From an uncultured Clostridia bacterium (GTDB taxonomy: Bacteria > Bacillota > Clostridia > Oscillospirales > Oscillospiraceae), in contig CAMBID010000019.1 in the NCBI GenBank assembly GCA_945867445.1, forward strand, positions 1 to 8,807: a DNA stretch of 8,807 nt. Reading direction: 5' to 3'. Shown piece by piece: positions 1 through 5,667 of this stretch. Below the pieces are notes generated by a model. The model did no database searches and was not told the origin of the DNA. It saw nothing but the letters and a program-made list of their open reading frames with translations. A program made the translations under genes and the position numbers. Every line of letters begins with the position of its first letter. Within the stretch, counting starts at the first letter, position 1.

Positions 1-5
1 CTTGC

Positions 6-33
6 TTGACAGGCGGGAAAAAGCTGTTAAACT
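6..33 (+). promoter_or_regulatory. Sigma-A-type promoter of the AEC carrier gene
   Basis: A perfect -35 box TTGACA (6-11) is followed after 16 bases by TAAACT (28-33), which has a TG one base upstream (25-26) as in extended -10 promoters. Transcription would start near base 40, leaving a leader of about 65 bases before the start codon at 106. The spacing and the perfect -35 make this a good candidate; it has not been tested. Confidence 0.6.
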
Positions 34-105
34 GGTACTGCCGCGCCCGTGGTCCGGCCTCTTTTACGGGTGCTGATTCCGCTTTTATGAAGGAGCGATG
101 GTCCC

Positions 106-1032
106 ATGCTTTCCAATCTCATGACGGTGGGCGGTCAGGTTATGATGCTGTTTCTCATGATGATCGCGGGCTACTGCCTGGGCAAGGCGAAGCTGCTGCC
201 GAAAAGCGCCCTGGCGAGCCTCACCAACCTGGTCATCTATCTGGCCCTGCCCTGCATGCTCATCGGCGCCTTTGAGATGGAGGCCACGGCGGAGCGGGTC
301 CACGGCTTCCTCTGGGTCCTTGCTGCCACGGTGCTGGTCCACCTGCTGAACTTCGCGGTGGCCCATATCTGCCTCCGAGACCCGGACGACGGACGCAAGC
401 GGGTGCTGGTGGACTGCGCCGTCTTCTCCAACTGCGGCTTCATGGGCTATCCCCTGCTGGCCTCCCTGATGGGGGACATCGGGCTTTTCTACGGCTCGGC
501 CTATAACCTGATCTTCACCAGCCTGCTCTGGACCCTGGGGCTCAGCTACCTCCAAAAGAAGGGCCCCCTGCAGCTGAGAAAGCTCTTCCTGAACCCCGGC
601 ATCCTCGGCATGGCTCTGGGCTTCTCCGTTTTTCTCTTTCAGATCCATCTGCCGCCGGTGCTGGAGAACACAGTGGACTACCTCGGGAACATTGCCGTGC
701 CCCTACCCATGCTGATCATCGGCTGCCAGCTGGCCCACGCAGACCTCCGAAAGCTCCTGCATGACCGCTGGAGCTGGGCAGGCGCCGCACTGCGGCTGCT
801 GGTGCTGCCGCTGATGGCGCTGGCGATTCTGGCCCTCCTGGGACTGCGGGGCGACATGCTGATGGCCACCGTCATCTGCGCGGCGGCGCCCCCCGCGGCC
901 ATAGTGGCCATGCTGGCAGAGAACTGCGGCCGGGACCCGGTGCTGGCCTCCGGCGTGGTATCCTTCCACACGCTGCTTTCGGTCATCACCATGCCGGTGG
1001 TGGTGTCCATCGCCCAGATCGTCGCGCAATGA
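106..1032 (+). CDS. AEC (auxin efflux carrier) family transporter
   Basis: A 308-residue integral membrane protein of the AEC family (bile/arsenite/riboflavin transporter-like superfamily), probably a secondary carrier for organic anions such as malate. It is hydrophobic nearly throughout, with about ten likely membrane segments: roughly residues 10-25, 38-55, 67-88, 103-122, 128-148, 163-182, 193-210, 224-245, 252-270 and 283-305. Family signatures visible are FSNCGFMGYPLL (107-118), the NPGILG segment (163-168) and the C-terminal part with AAPPAA (259-264), a VLASGVVS stretch (279-286) and LLSVITMPVV (290-299). Length is normal for the family. The start at 106 is preceded by AAGGAG at 90-95. 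Bacterial AEC proteins are often annotated as malate permeases, but nothing here fixes the substrate. The gene has its own promoter and terminator and stands alone. Confidence 0.9.
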   Translation: MLSNLMTVGGQVMMLFLMMIAGYCLGKAKLLPKSALASLTNLVIYLALPCMLIGAFEMEATAERVHGFLWVLAATVLVHLLNFAVAHICLRDPDDGRKRVLVDCAVFSNCGFMGYPLLASLMGDIGLFYGSAYNLIFTSLLWTLGLSYLQKKGPLQLRKLFLNPGILGMALGFSVFLFQIHLPPVLENTVDYLGNIAVPLPMLIIGCQLAHADLRKLLHDRWSWAGAALRLLVLPLMALAILALLGLRGDMLMATVICAAAPPAAIVAMLAENCGRDPVLASGVVSFHTLLSVITMPVVVSIAQIVAQ

Positions 1033-1036
1033 GAAT

Positions 1037-1065
1037 AAGGCCGGGACGCTCCGCGTCCCGGCCTT
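1037..1065. terminator. Bidirectional intrinsic terminator between convergent genes
   Basis: A perfect 12-bp stem, AAGGCCGGGACG (1037-1048) against CGTCCCGGCCTT (1054-1065), closes a five-base loop. It starts five bases after the carrier's stop codon on + and lies four bases beyond the phosphatase's stop on -. The flanks are TTTCGTT on + and TTATTC on -, so the T-tracts are short and interrupted, but the stem is very stable. It most likely ends both converging transcripts. Confidence 0.8.
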
Positions 1066-1068
1066 TCG

Positions 1069-1605
1069 TTACCCCTGCAGGGAGTGACGCCGCTGCCAGT
1101 ATCGGACCAGCTTCTCCGCCAGAAAGCCCATCAGGATGCCAAGCGCCGCCCCGGCCAGCACATCGCTGGGCCAGTGGACATAGAGGTAGAGACGGGAGAA
1201 GGCAATGATAAGGGCCAGAACGAAGGCCGGAACCCACAGGCGGCTCTTCGCCGCGAAGAGGGCTCCCACCGCCGCGAAGGAGATGCCGGAGTGGCCCGAG
1301 GGAAAGGAATCATCCCCGGGCCGGGGAATCAGCAGCCGGACGGCGTCATTCAGGTCGCAGGGCCGGGGCCGGGCGATGAGGGGCTTCAGGATCCCGTTGC
1401 AGCAAATGAACTCCAGCAGCAGCGCCAGGGCCAGCACCGCCCCGGCCCGCCGGGTCTTGGGGATCAGCAGCAGCACCAGGGCCAGGGCGATCCAGATCTC
1501 TCCGTGGTTGCTGAGGGAGGAGAGGAAGGGCAGCACCGCATCCAGAAAGGCGCAGCGGCAGCTCTCCTGTATCCCGTTCAGAATGGCAAACTCAAATACC
1601 TGCAT
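1069..1605 (-). CDS. PAP2-superfamily membrane phosphatase
   Basis: A 178-residue membrane phosphatase of the type 2 phosphatidic acid phosphatase (PAP2) superfamily. All three signature motifs are intact: K74-x6-R81-P82, P102-S103-G104-H105 and S137-R138-x5-H144-x3-D148. H105 and H144 are the expected catalytic histidines, with D148 supporting H144. Hydrophobic segments at about 36-48, 54-70, 105-120, 125-137 and 147-165 fit the usual multi-pass fold with an extracytoplasmic active site. Small bacterial members of this size often dephosphorylate undecaprenyl pyrophosphate (BcrC-like) or phosphatidylglycerol phosphate; the sequence does not decide which. The start at 1605 has only a modest purine-rich ribosome site (GGGGAC). 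A probable promoter lies at 1733-1761, so the gene can be expressed independently of the upstream - strand operon. Confidence 0.9.
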   Translation of the reverse strand: MQVFEFAILNGIQESCRCAFLDAVLPFLSSLSNHGEIWIALALVLLLIPKTRRAGAVLALALLLEFICCNGILKPLIARPRPCDLNDAVRLLIPRPGDDSFPSGHSGISFAAVGALFAAKSRLWVPAFVLALIIAFSRLYLYVHWPSDVLAGAALGILMGFLAEKLVRYWQRRHSLQG

Positions 1606-1623
1606 GGTCCGTCCCCGCTTTCC

Positions 1624-1638
1624 GGGCGCTTTGCGCCC
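1624..1638. other. Small hairpin just upstream of the phosphatase start
   Basis: GGGCGC (1624-1629) and GCGCCC (1633-1638) form a perfect 6-bp stem with a three-base loop. On the - strand it lies in the phosphatase leader, ending about 19 bases before the start codon and therefore close to the ribosome site. It could affect translation or simply be incidental in GC-rich DNA. Confidence 0.35.
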
Positions 1639-1649
1639 CGTTCCCCTTT

Positions 1650-1721
1650 ATACTAGAATCCATGAAAAGCAAGACAATTGTCTTGTTTTGATAGCGCCGA
1701 CGGCGCGTTGGATTCTAGTAT
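1650..1721. repeat. 72-base element with 13-bp inverted ends and two inner palindromes
   Basis: The ends ATACTAGAATCCA (1650-1662) and TGGATTCTAGTAT (1709-1721) are perfect inverted repeats of 13 bp. Between them sit two further perfect palindromes: CAAGACAATTGTCTTG (1670-1685) and GCGCCG-A-CGGCGC (1694-1706). Only 3-8 unpaired bases separate the arms, so as RNA the whole unit would fold into a compact three-way junction. It lies in the leader of the phosphatase transcript and contains no coding sequence. Possible identities are a dispersed palindromic repeat or small MITE-like element, or a structured regulatory leader. Only one full copy is present in this window, so repetition in the genome is unproven. 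Confidence 0.6.
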
Positions 1722-1732
1722 CAGCAGACAGT

Positions 1733-1761
1733 ATCATAGCACAGGGCCGGTACTTTGGAAA
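1733..1761 (-). promoter_or_regulatory. Likely promoter of the PAP2 phosphatase gene
   Basis: Reading the - strand, TGCTATGAT is an extended -10 element (TATGAT at 1738-1733 with TG two bases upstream of the intervening C). TTTCCA (1761-1756) is placed 17 bases upstream as a weak -35. Transcription would begin near 1726 and give a leader of about 120 bases containing the 72-base structured element. The promoter overlaps the + strand terminator hairpin at 1742-1781. Confidence 0.45.
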
Positions 1762-1781
1762 GTGCCGGTCCTGCTTTTTTT
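1742..1781 (+). terminator. Strong + strand intrinsic terminator without an obvious upstream gene
   Basis: A 15-bp imperfect stem pairs bases 1742-1756 with 1759-1773, reading CAGGGCCGGTACTTT against AAAGTGCCGGTCCTG with two G-T pairs; in practice the loop is TGGA. It is followed by C and then seven T residues (1775-1781). This is a textbook rho-independent terminator on +. On the - strand, where the dihydrouridine synthase ends at 1780, the hairpin is followed by TGCTATGA and lacks a T-tract. No + strand gene lies between the previous terminator (1065) and this one. Confidence 0.7.
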
Positions 1782-2742
1782 AAGGCTTGAATTCCCCGGT
1801 CTCCGTCCGGAGGGGGCAGGCGGAGAAGATCTCGGCCTCCGCCGCCTCGTAGTCCTCCGGGGAGCGGAGGCGGCGCATCCGCTTTTCGCAGCGCTCGTGG
1901 TCATCGAAAAGGCCGATGAGGCGGAACCAGAGCTCCTTCATCTTCTGCACCGCCGGGCCCCGGGAGCCGTAGGCCTCCTGATAGCCCCGGTAGAGGACGG
2001 CGGTGAAACGCCGGATCTCCTCCTTCGAGGCGGGTTCCCCGCCGCGAAGTTTTCGTGGGAGGGCCGGGTCCGCCGCCAGCCCACGGCCAAACATCAGGCG
2101 GCTGACGGCGGGGTATTTCCCCCGGAATTCCTCCACCTGCGCCACCGTCCGGAGCTCCCCGTTGTAGCAGAGGGGTAGGCGGCAGTCCGGCAGGACCCGG
2201 GCAAAGGCTTCCTCATGGATGGGCTTCTGGTAGAAGTCCTTCTGCACCCGGGGGTGGAGGGTCAGCTCCGCGATGGGATAGCGGTTGTAGATCTCCAGGA
2301 TCCTCGGGAACTCGTCCTCCGCCCGGAGGCCCAGGCGGGTCTTGACGGAGACGGCGATGGGGAGGCCGGCGGAAAAGACCGTCTCAAGGAAGCGATCCAG
2401 CTCGTCGGGACGCGCCAGAAAGCCGGAGCCCTTCCCCTTGGCCACCACCGTTCCGGAGGGGCAGCCCAGGTTCAGATTCACCTCGGGATAACCCAGATCA
2501 GAAAGATATCTGGCCGCCCAGAGGAAGTCCTCCGCCCGGCAGGTCATCAGCTGGGGCACCACGAAGACACCCTGGTTTGCCGCCGGATCCAGGTCCCGCC
2601 AGTCCCGTTCCGGGATGCACTGGTCCCGGGTGGGAGAGAAGAAGGGGGTGTAGTACTTCTCCACCCCGCCGAACATCTCCTGATGGGTCCTGCGCCAGAG
2701 CCAGGTGGTGATGCCCTGCATGGGGGCGGCGTAGTATCGCAT
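1780..2742 (-). CDS. dus: tRNA-dihydrouridine synthase family protein
   Basis: A 320-residue flavoenzyme of the Dus family, which reduces specific uridines in tRNA to dihydrouridine with FMN and NAD(P)H. The TIM-barrel signatures are in order: N-terminal YYAAPMQGIT (3-12), NLNLGCPSG (89-97) with C94 as the expected catalytic acid, VKTRLG (133-138) with K134 and R136 for FMN and substrate, LHPR (162-165) with H163, YNGE (193-196) and the phosphate-binding FGRGLAADP (218-226). The C-terminal part after about 235 is helical and basic, as in the tRNA-binding domain. The substrate position (D16, D17, D20 and so on) cannot be read from the sequence. The start is supported by AGGAG eight bases upstream. 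It is the last gene of the - strand purine cluster, 97 bases after IMP dehydrogenase and beyond a hairpin terminator, so its expression probably depends on read-through or on a promoter not recognised here. Confidence 0.92.
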   Translation of the reverse strand: MRYYAAPMQGITTWLWRRTHQEMFGGVEKYYTPFFSPTRDQCIPERDWRDLDPAANQGVFVVPQLMTCRAEDFLWAARYLSDLGYPEVNLNLGCPSGTVVAKGKGSGFLARPDELDRFLETVFSAGLPIAVSVKTRLGLRAEDEFPRILEIYNRYPIAELTLHPRVQKDFYQKPIHEEAFARVLPDCRLPLCYNGELRTVAQVEEFRGKYPAVSRLMFGRGLAADPALPRKLRGGEPASKEEIRRFTAVLYRGYQEAYGSRGPAVQKMKELWFRLIGLFDDHERCEKRMRRLRSPEDYEAAEAEIFSACPLRTETGEFKP

Positions 2743-2767
2743 GGCGGCGTCTCCTGTCGTTTCATCT

Positions 2768-2780
2768 CGGGTCTGACCCG
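2768..2780. promoter_or_regulatory. 13-bp perfect palindrome before the dihydrouridine synthase gene
   Basis: CGGGTC-T-GACCCG is a perfect inverted repeat with one central base. It lies between the hairpin at 2786-2809 and the ribosome site of the dihydrouridine synthase gene. It could be a protein-binding site or a small RNA hairpin. No family is recognised. Confidence 0.35.
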
Positions 2781-2809
2781 GAAAACGGCGCGGGGCATCC
2801 CCCGCGCCG
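2781..2809 (-). terminator. Intrinsic terminator after IMP dehydrogenase, possibly an attenuator
   Basis: On the - strand a perfect 10-bp stem, CGGCGCGGGG (2809-2800) against CCCCGCGCCG (2795-2786), closes a four-base loop and is followed by TTTTC (2785-2781). An upstream GGAAA can pair with the trailing TTTCC. It starts 31 bases after the IMP dehydrogenase stop codon. The T-tract is short, so termination may be partial, which would allow some read-through into the dihydrouridine synthase gene. A competing pairing arm lies directly after the stop codon (see findings). Confidence 0.6.
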
Positions 2810-2839
2810 CGGTGGTTTCCGCTGTGGACAGGGGGATGC

Positions 2840-4351
2840 TCAGTCCCGGTGTCCGGAGACGGTGCTGTCCTTCAGCAGCACGTCGTGGGCCCCGCCCTCC
2901 ACGATGGAGGTGGCGCTGACCAGGGTCAGCTTGGCCTTCTCCCGAAGCTCCGGGATGGTGAGGGCGCCGCAGTTGCACATGGTGGAGCGGATCTTGGCGA
3001 GGGTAGTTGCCATGCCGTCGGAGAGGGTGCCGGCATAGGGGACGTAGGAGTCCACGCCCTCCTCAAAGCTCAGCTTGGCCGCGCCGCCCAGATCGTAGCG
3101 CTGCCAGTTCCGGGCCCGGGCGCTGCCTTCGCCCCAGTACTCCTTCATGTAGCTGCCGCCGATGAGGACCTTGGCGGAGGGGCTCTCGTCAAAGCGGGAG
3201 AAGTAGCGGCCCAGCATGCAGAAGTCCGCGCCCATGGCGAGAGCCAGGGTTATGTGGTAGTCCTGGACGATACCGCCGTCCGCGCAGATGGGCACGTAGA
3301 CGCCCGTCTCCTCGAAATACTTGTCCCGGGCCTCCGCCACGTCGATGACGGCGGTGGCCTGACCCCGGCCGATGCCCTTGGTCTCCCGGGTGATGCAGAT
3401 GGAGCCGCCGCCGATACCCACTTTCACGAAGTCGGCCCCGGCGTCCGCCAGGAAACGGAAGCCCTCAGCATCCACCACATTGCCGGCACCCACCTTGACG
3501 CTGTCGCCGTACTGGGAGCGGATCCACTGAAGGCACTGCTGCTGCCAGTAGGAGTAACCCTCGGAGGAATCCATCACCAGGACGTCCGCCCCGGCCTCCA
3601 CCAGGGCAGGGACCCGCTCGGCATAGTCCCGGGTGTTGATGCCGGCGCCCACCACGTAGCGCTTGTGGCCGTCCAGCAGTTCCAAGGGATGGTCCTTGTG
3701 GCTGTCATAATCCTTCCGGAAAACAAAGGAGGAGAGGTTGCCCTTGGCGTCCAGCACCGGCAGGGCGTTGAGCTTGTGATCCCAGAGCATGTCGTTGGCT
3801 TCCTTCAAAGAGACGCCCAGGGGCGCGGAGACGATCTTCCCCGCCGGGGTCATGAAGTCCGTGACGGGAGTATCCAGGGCCATGCGGCTCACCCGGTAGT
3901 CCCGGCTGGTGACAAGGCCCAGGAGCTTTCCATTTCCGCTGCCGTCCTCCGTGACGGCCATGGTGGAGTGGCCGGTGCGCTCCTTCAGGGCCAGCACATC
4001 CCGGAGGGTGGCGGTGGGCAGGAGGTTGGAATCGCTGGGGACAAAGCCTGCCTTACAGCTCTTTACCTTCCGGACCATCTCCGCCTGCTCTTCAATGGGC
4101 TGGGAGACATAGATGAAGGCGATGCCGCCCTCCCGGGCCAGGGCCACGCCCATCTTCTCGCCGGAAACGGCCTGCATCACGGCGGAGACCATGGGGACAT
4201 TCATGGTCAGGGGGCAGTCCTCCCCCTTGCGGTAGCGGACCACCGGGGTCTTCAGGGAAACGTTGGCGGGGATGGCGTCGGGTCCGGAGTAACCGGGCAC
4301 CAGCAGGTACTCGCTGAAAGTGTGGGAGGGTTTCTGGAAGTAGAATGCCAT
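2840..4351 (-). CDS. guaB: IMP dehydrogenase (Tritrichomonas-like type)
   Basis: A 503-residue inosine-5'-monophosphate dehydrogenase, which oxidises IMP to XMP with NAD+, the rate-limiting step towards GTP. The (beta/alpha)8 barrel is split by a CBS pair at about residues 100-220 ([14 protein letters not shown], then VTDFMTP and LNALPVLD). The catalytic loop [10 protein letters not shown] (314-323) carries nucleophile C319. D261 lies in VMDSSEG for NAD+ binding, ADGG (357-360) binds the IMP phosphate, and the mobile flap contains R418-Y419 in NWQRYDLGG, the Arg-Tyr pair that activates water. E431 replaces the Gln of mammalian enzymes. Lengths and key positions match the Tritrichomonas foetus enzyme as remembered. 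The frame stays open upstream to 4552, but the family N-terminus [12 protein letters not shown] and the ribosome site fix the start at 4351. It lies 124 bases after the formyltransferase gene and is probably in the same operon. Confidence 0.95.
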   Translation of the reverse strand: MAFYFQKPSHTFSEYLLVPGYSGPDAIPANVSLKTPVVRYRKGEDCPLTMNVPMVSAVMQAVSGEKMGVALAREGGIAFIYVSQPIEEQAEMVRKVKSCKAGFVPSDSNLLPTATLRDVLALKERTGHSTMAVTEDGSGNGKLLGLVTSRDYRVSRMALDTPVTDFMTPAGKIVSAPLGVSLKEANDMLWDHKLNALPVLDAKGNLSSFVFRKDYDSHKDHPLELLDGHKRYVVGAGINTRDYAERVPALVEAGADVLVMDSSEGYSYWQQQCLQWIRSQYGDSVKVGAGNVVDAEGFRFLADAGADFVKVGIGGGSICITRETKGIGRGQATAVIDVAEARDKYFEETGVYVPICADGGIVQDYHITLALAMGADFCMLGRYFSRFDESPSAKVLIGGSYMKEYWGEGSARARNWQRYDLGGAAKLSFEEGVDSYVPYAGTLSDGMATTLAKIRSTMCNCGALTIPELREKAKLTLVSATSIVEGGAHDVLLKDSTVSGHRD

Positions 4352-4370
4352 AGCGTTACCTCGTTCCTTT
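4352..4370 (-). promoter_or_regulatory. Ribosome binding site that fixes the IMP dehydrogenase start
   Basis: On the - strand GAGG (4362-4359) stands seven bases before the ATG at 4351, with a second purine run AAAGGA just upstream. No comparable site precedes the in-frame ATG at 4552, which lies inside the formyltransferase gene. Confidence 0.7.
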
Positions 4371-4475
4371 GTAGTAGAAGTGATCGCGGATTCGGATCCC
4401 CCTTGGTTGGCAAGGGCAAGCACGGTTTTCAGGGCGGAAGCGACCGCGGGAAAAGGCAAGGGCTTTTCCTCCCCT
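4371..4475 (-). other. Non-coding leader between formyltransferase and IMP dehydrogenase
   Basis: This stretch carries two hairpins on the - strand: GGAAAAG/CTTTTCC (4469-4463 with 4455-4449, seven-base loop) and CCCTTG/CAAGGG (4416-4411 with 4405-4400, five-base loop). The sequence CCCTTG also occurs in the loop of the first hairpin (4462-4457), so CAAGGG could pair with either copy. Neither hairpin is followed by a T-tract, so they are not intrinsic terminators. No convincing promoter and no purine-riboswitch core is seen. Confidence 0.4.
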
Positions 4476-5657
4476 TTAATGGTGGAAAAGGCGGAGGCCG
4501 GTGAAGCACATGGTGATGCCATACTTATCAGCGGCTGCGATAACGTGGTCATCCCGGATGGAGCCGCCGGGCTGGACGATATAGGAGACGCCGGAGCGGC
4601 GGGCCCGCTCCACGTTATCCCCGAAGGGGAAGAAGGCGTCGCTGCCCACGGTGACGCCGGAGACCCGGGAGAGGTACGCCCGCTTCTCCGCCGCCGTCAG
4701 GGGCCCGGGACGGGCTGTGAAGGTCTGCTGCCAGCTTCCCTCCGCCAGGAGGGCGTCCTGCTCCTCCCCGGATAGGTAGCAATCAATGGCGTTGTCCCGG
4801 TCCGGGCGGCGGATGCCCTCCCGGAAGGGCAGGGAAAGGACCTTGGGGTGGCGGCGGAGAAACCAGTTGTCCGCCTTCGTCCCGGCCAGGCGGGTGCAGT
4901 GGATACGGCTCTGCTGCCCGGCCCCCACGCCGATGGTCTGTCCGTCAAAGACGTAGCAGACGGAGTTGGACTGGGTGTACTTGAGGGTGATAAGGGCGAC
5001 GATCATATCCCGCCTGGCGCTCTCCGGCAGGTCACGGCTCTCCGTCACGATGTTTCCAAGGAGGCTCTCGTCGATGCGGACGAAGTTACGGCCCTGCTCA
5101 AAGGTGATGCCGAAGACATCCTTGCACTCCTGCTGGGGCGGCACGTAGGCGGGATCCATGGCGACAATGCTATAGCCGCCCTTCTTCTTGGTTTTCAGAA
5201 TGGCCAGGGCCTCCGGCGTGTAGCCCGGTGCGATGACGCCGTCTGAAACCTCGTCCTTCAAATAGCGGGCGGTATCGGCGTCGCAGACGTCGCTGAGGGC
5301 CGCCCAGTCGCCATAGGAACAGAGCCGGTCCGCCCCCCGGGCCCGGATGTAGGCGCAGGCCAGGGGGGAGAGGGGCTCGTCCCCCGTCACGAAGAAGGCG
5401 CGGCGGTCCTCCGCCGTCAGGGGCAGGCCCAGGGCCGCCCCGGCAGGGGAGACATGCTTGAAGCTGGCGGCAGCGGGCAGACCCGCGGCCTCCCGCAGCT
5501 CCCGCACAAGCTGCCAGGCATTGAGGGCGTCCAGGAAGTTGATGTAGCCGGGCCGGCCGTTCAGCACCCGGAGGGGAAGGTCCCCGCCATCCTTCCGGGT
5601 GAGGCAGGCAGGCTTCTGGTGCGGATTGCAGCCGTATTTGAGTTCCAGTTTCTCCAT
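4476..5657 (-). CDS. purH: AICAR formyltransferase (stand-alone PurH transformylase domain)
   Basis: A 393-residue phosphoribosylaminoimidazolecarboxamide formyltransferase, which transfers formyl from 10-formyltetrahydrofolate to AICAR, giving FAICAR in the penultimate step of IMP synthesis. It starts directly with the transformylase domain ([10 protein letters not shown], 8-17) and lacks the N-terminal IMP cyclohydrolase (MGS-like) domain of usual PurH of about 510-590 residues. The catalytic pair K67-H68 is in SFKHVSPAG. Further family signatures are KYTQSNSV (226-233), [10 protein letters not shown] (245-254), SDAFFPF (339-345), the PGGS turn (363-366) and the terminal LRLFHH. The start is set by GAGGAGG about six bases upstream, which overlaps the stop of the preceding regulator gene. 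Truncation is unlikely because both ends are intact family ends. A separate IMP cyclohydrolase is expected elsewhere in the genome. Confidence 0.94.
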   Translation of the reverse strand: MEKLELKYGCNPHQKPACLTRKDGGDLPLRVLNGRPGYINFLDALNAWQLVRELREAAGLPAAASFKHVSPAGAALGLPLTAEDRRAFFVTGDEPLSPLACAYIRARGADRLCSYGDWAALSDVCDADTARYLKDEVSDGVIAPGYTPEALAILKTKKKGGYSIVAMDPAYVPPQQECKDVFGITFEQGRNFVRIDESLLGNIVTESRDLPESARRDMIVALITLKYTQSNSVCYVFDGQTIGVGAGQQSRIHCTRLAGTKADNWFLRRHPKVLSLPFREGIRRPDRDNAIDCYLSGEEQDALLAEGSWQQTFTARPGPLTAAEKRAYLSRVSGVTVGSDAFFPFGDNVERARRSGVSYIVQPGGSIRDDHVIAAADKYGITMCFTGLRLFHH

Positions 5658-5667
5658 CTTGCCCTCC

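Noticed and set aside
1650..1721. tRNA gene, because the element folds like a cloverleaf
   Set aside because: No TTCGA T-loop, no anticodon stem-loop of the right size and no acceptor-type CCA end. The arms are symmetric palindromes.
1742..1773. Intrinsic terminator for the - strand dus transcript
   Set aside because: On the - strand the hairpin is followed by TGCTATGATA with no T-tract and by a probable promoter. The T-tract lies only on the + side.
4352..4475. Purine (guanine) riboswitch before guaB
   Set aside because: The conserved three-way-junction core and loop sequences of purine riboswitches are not present on either strand here or in front of the regulator.
2849..4504. 551-codon open frame on + opposite IMP dehydrogenase
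   Set aside because: It is glycine-, alanine- and histidine-rich low-complexity sequence, antisense to a gene with full catalytic motifs, and has no family signature.
4352..4552. In-frame upstream extension of IMP dehydrogenase to an ATG at 4552, adding 67 residues and overlapping the formyltransferase gene
   Set aside because: The family N-terminus begins at [12 protein letters not shown], a good ribosome site precedes 4351, and the added residues are not part of any known IMP dehydrogenase. The open frame is a GC-rich artefact.
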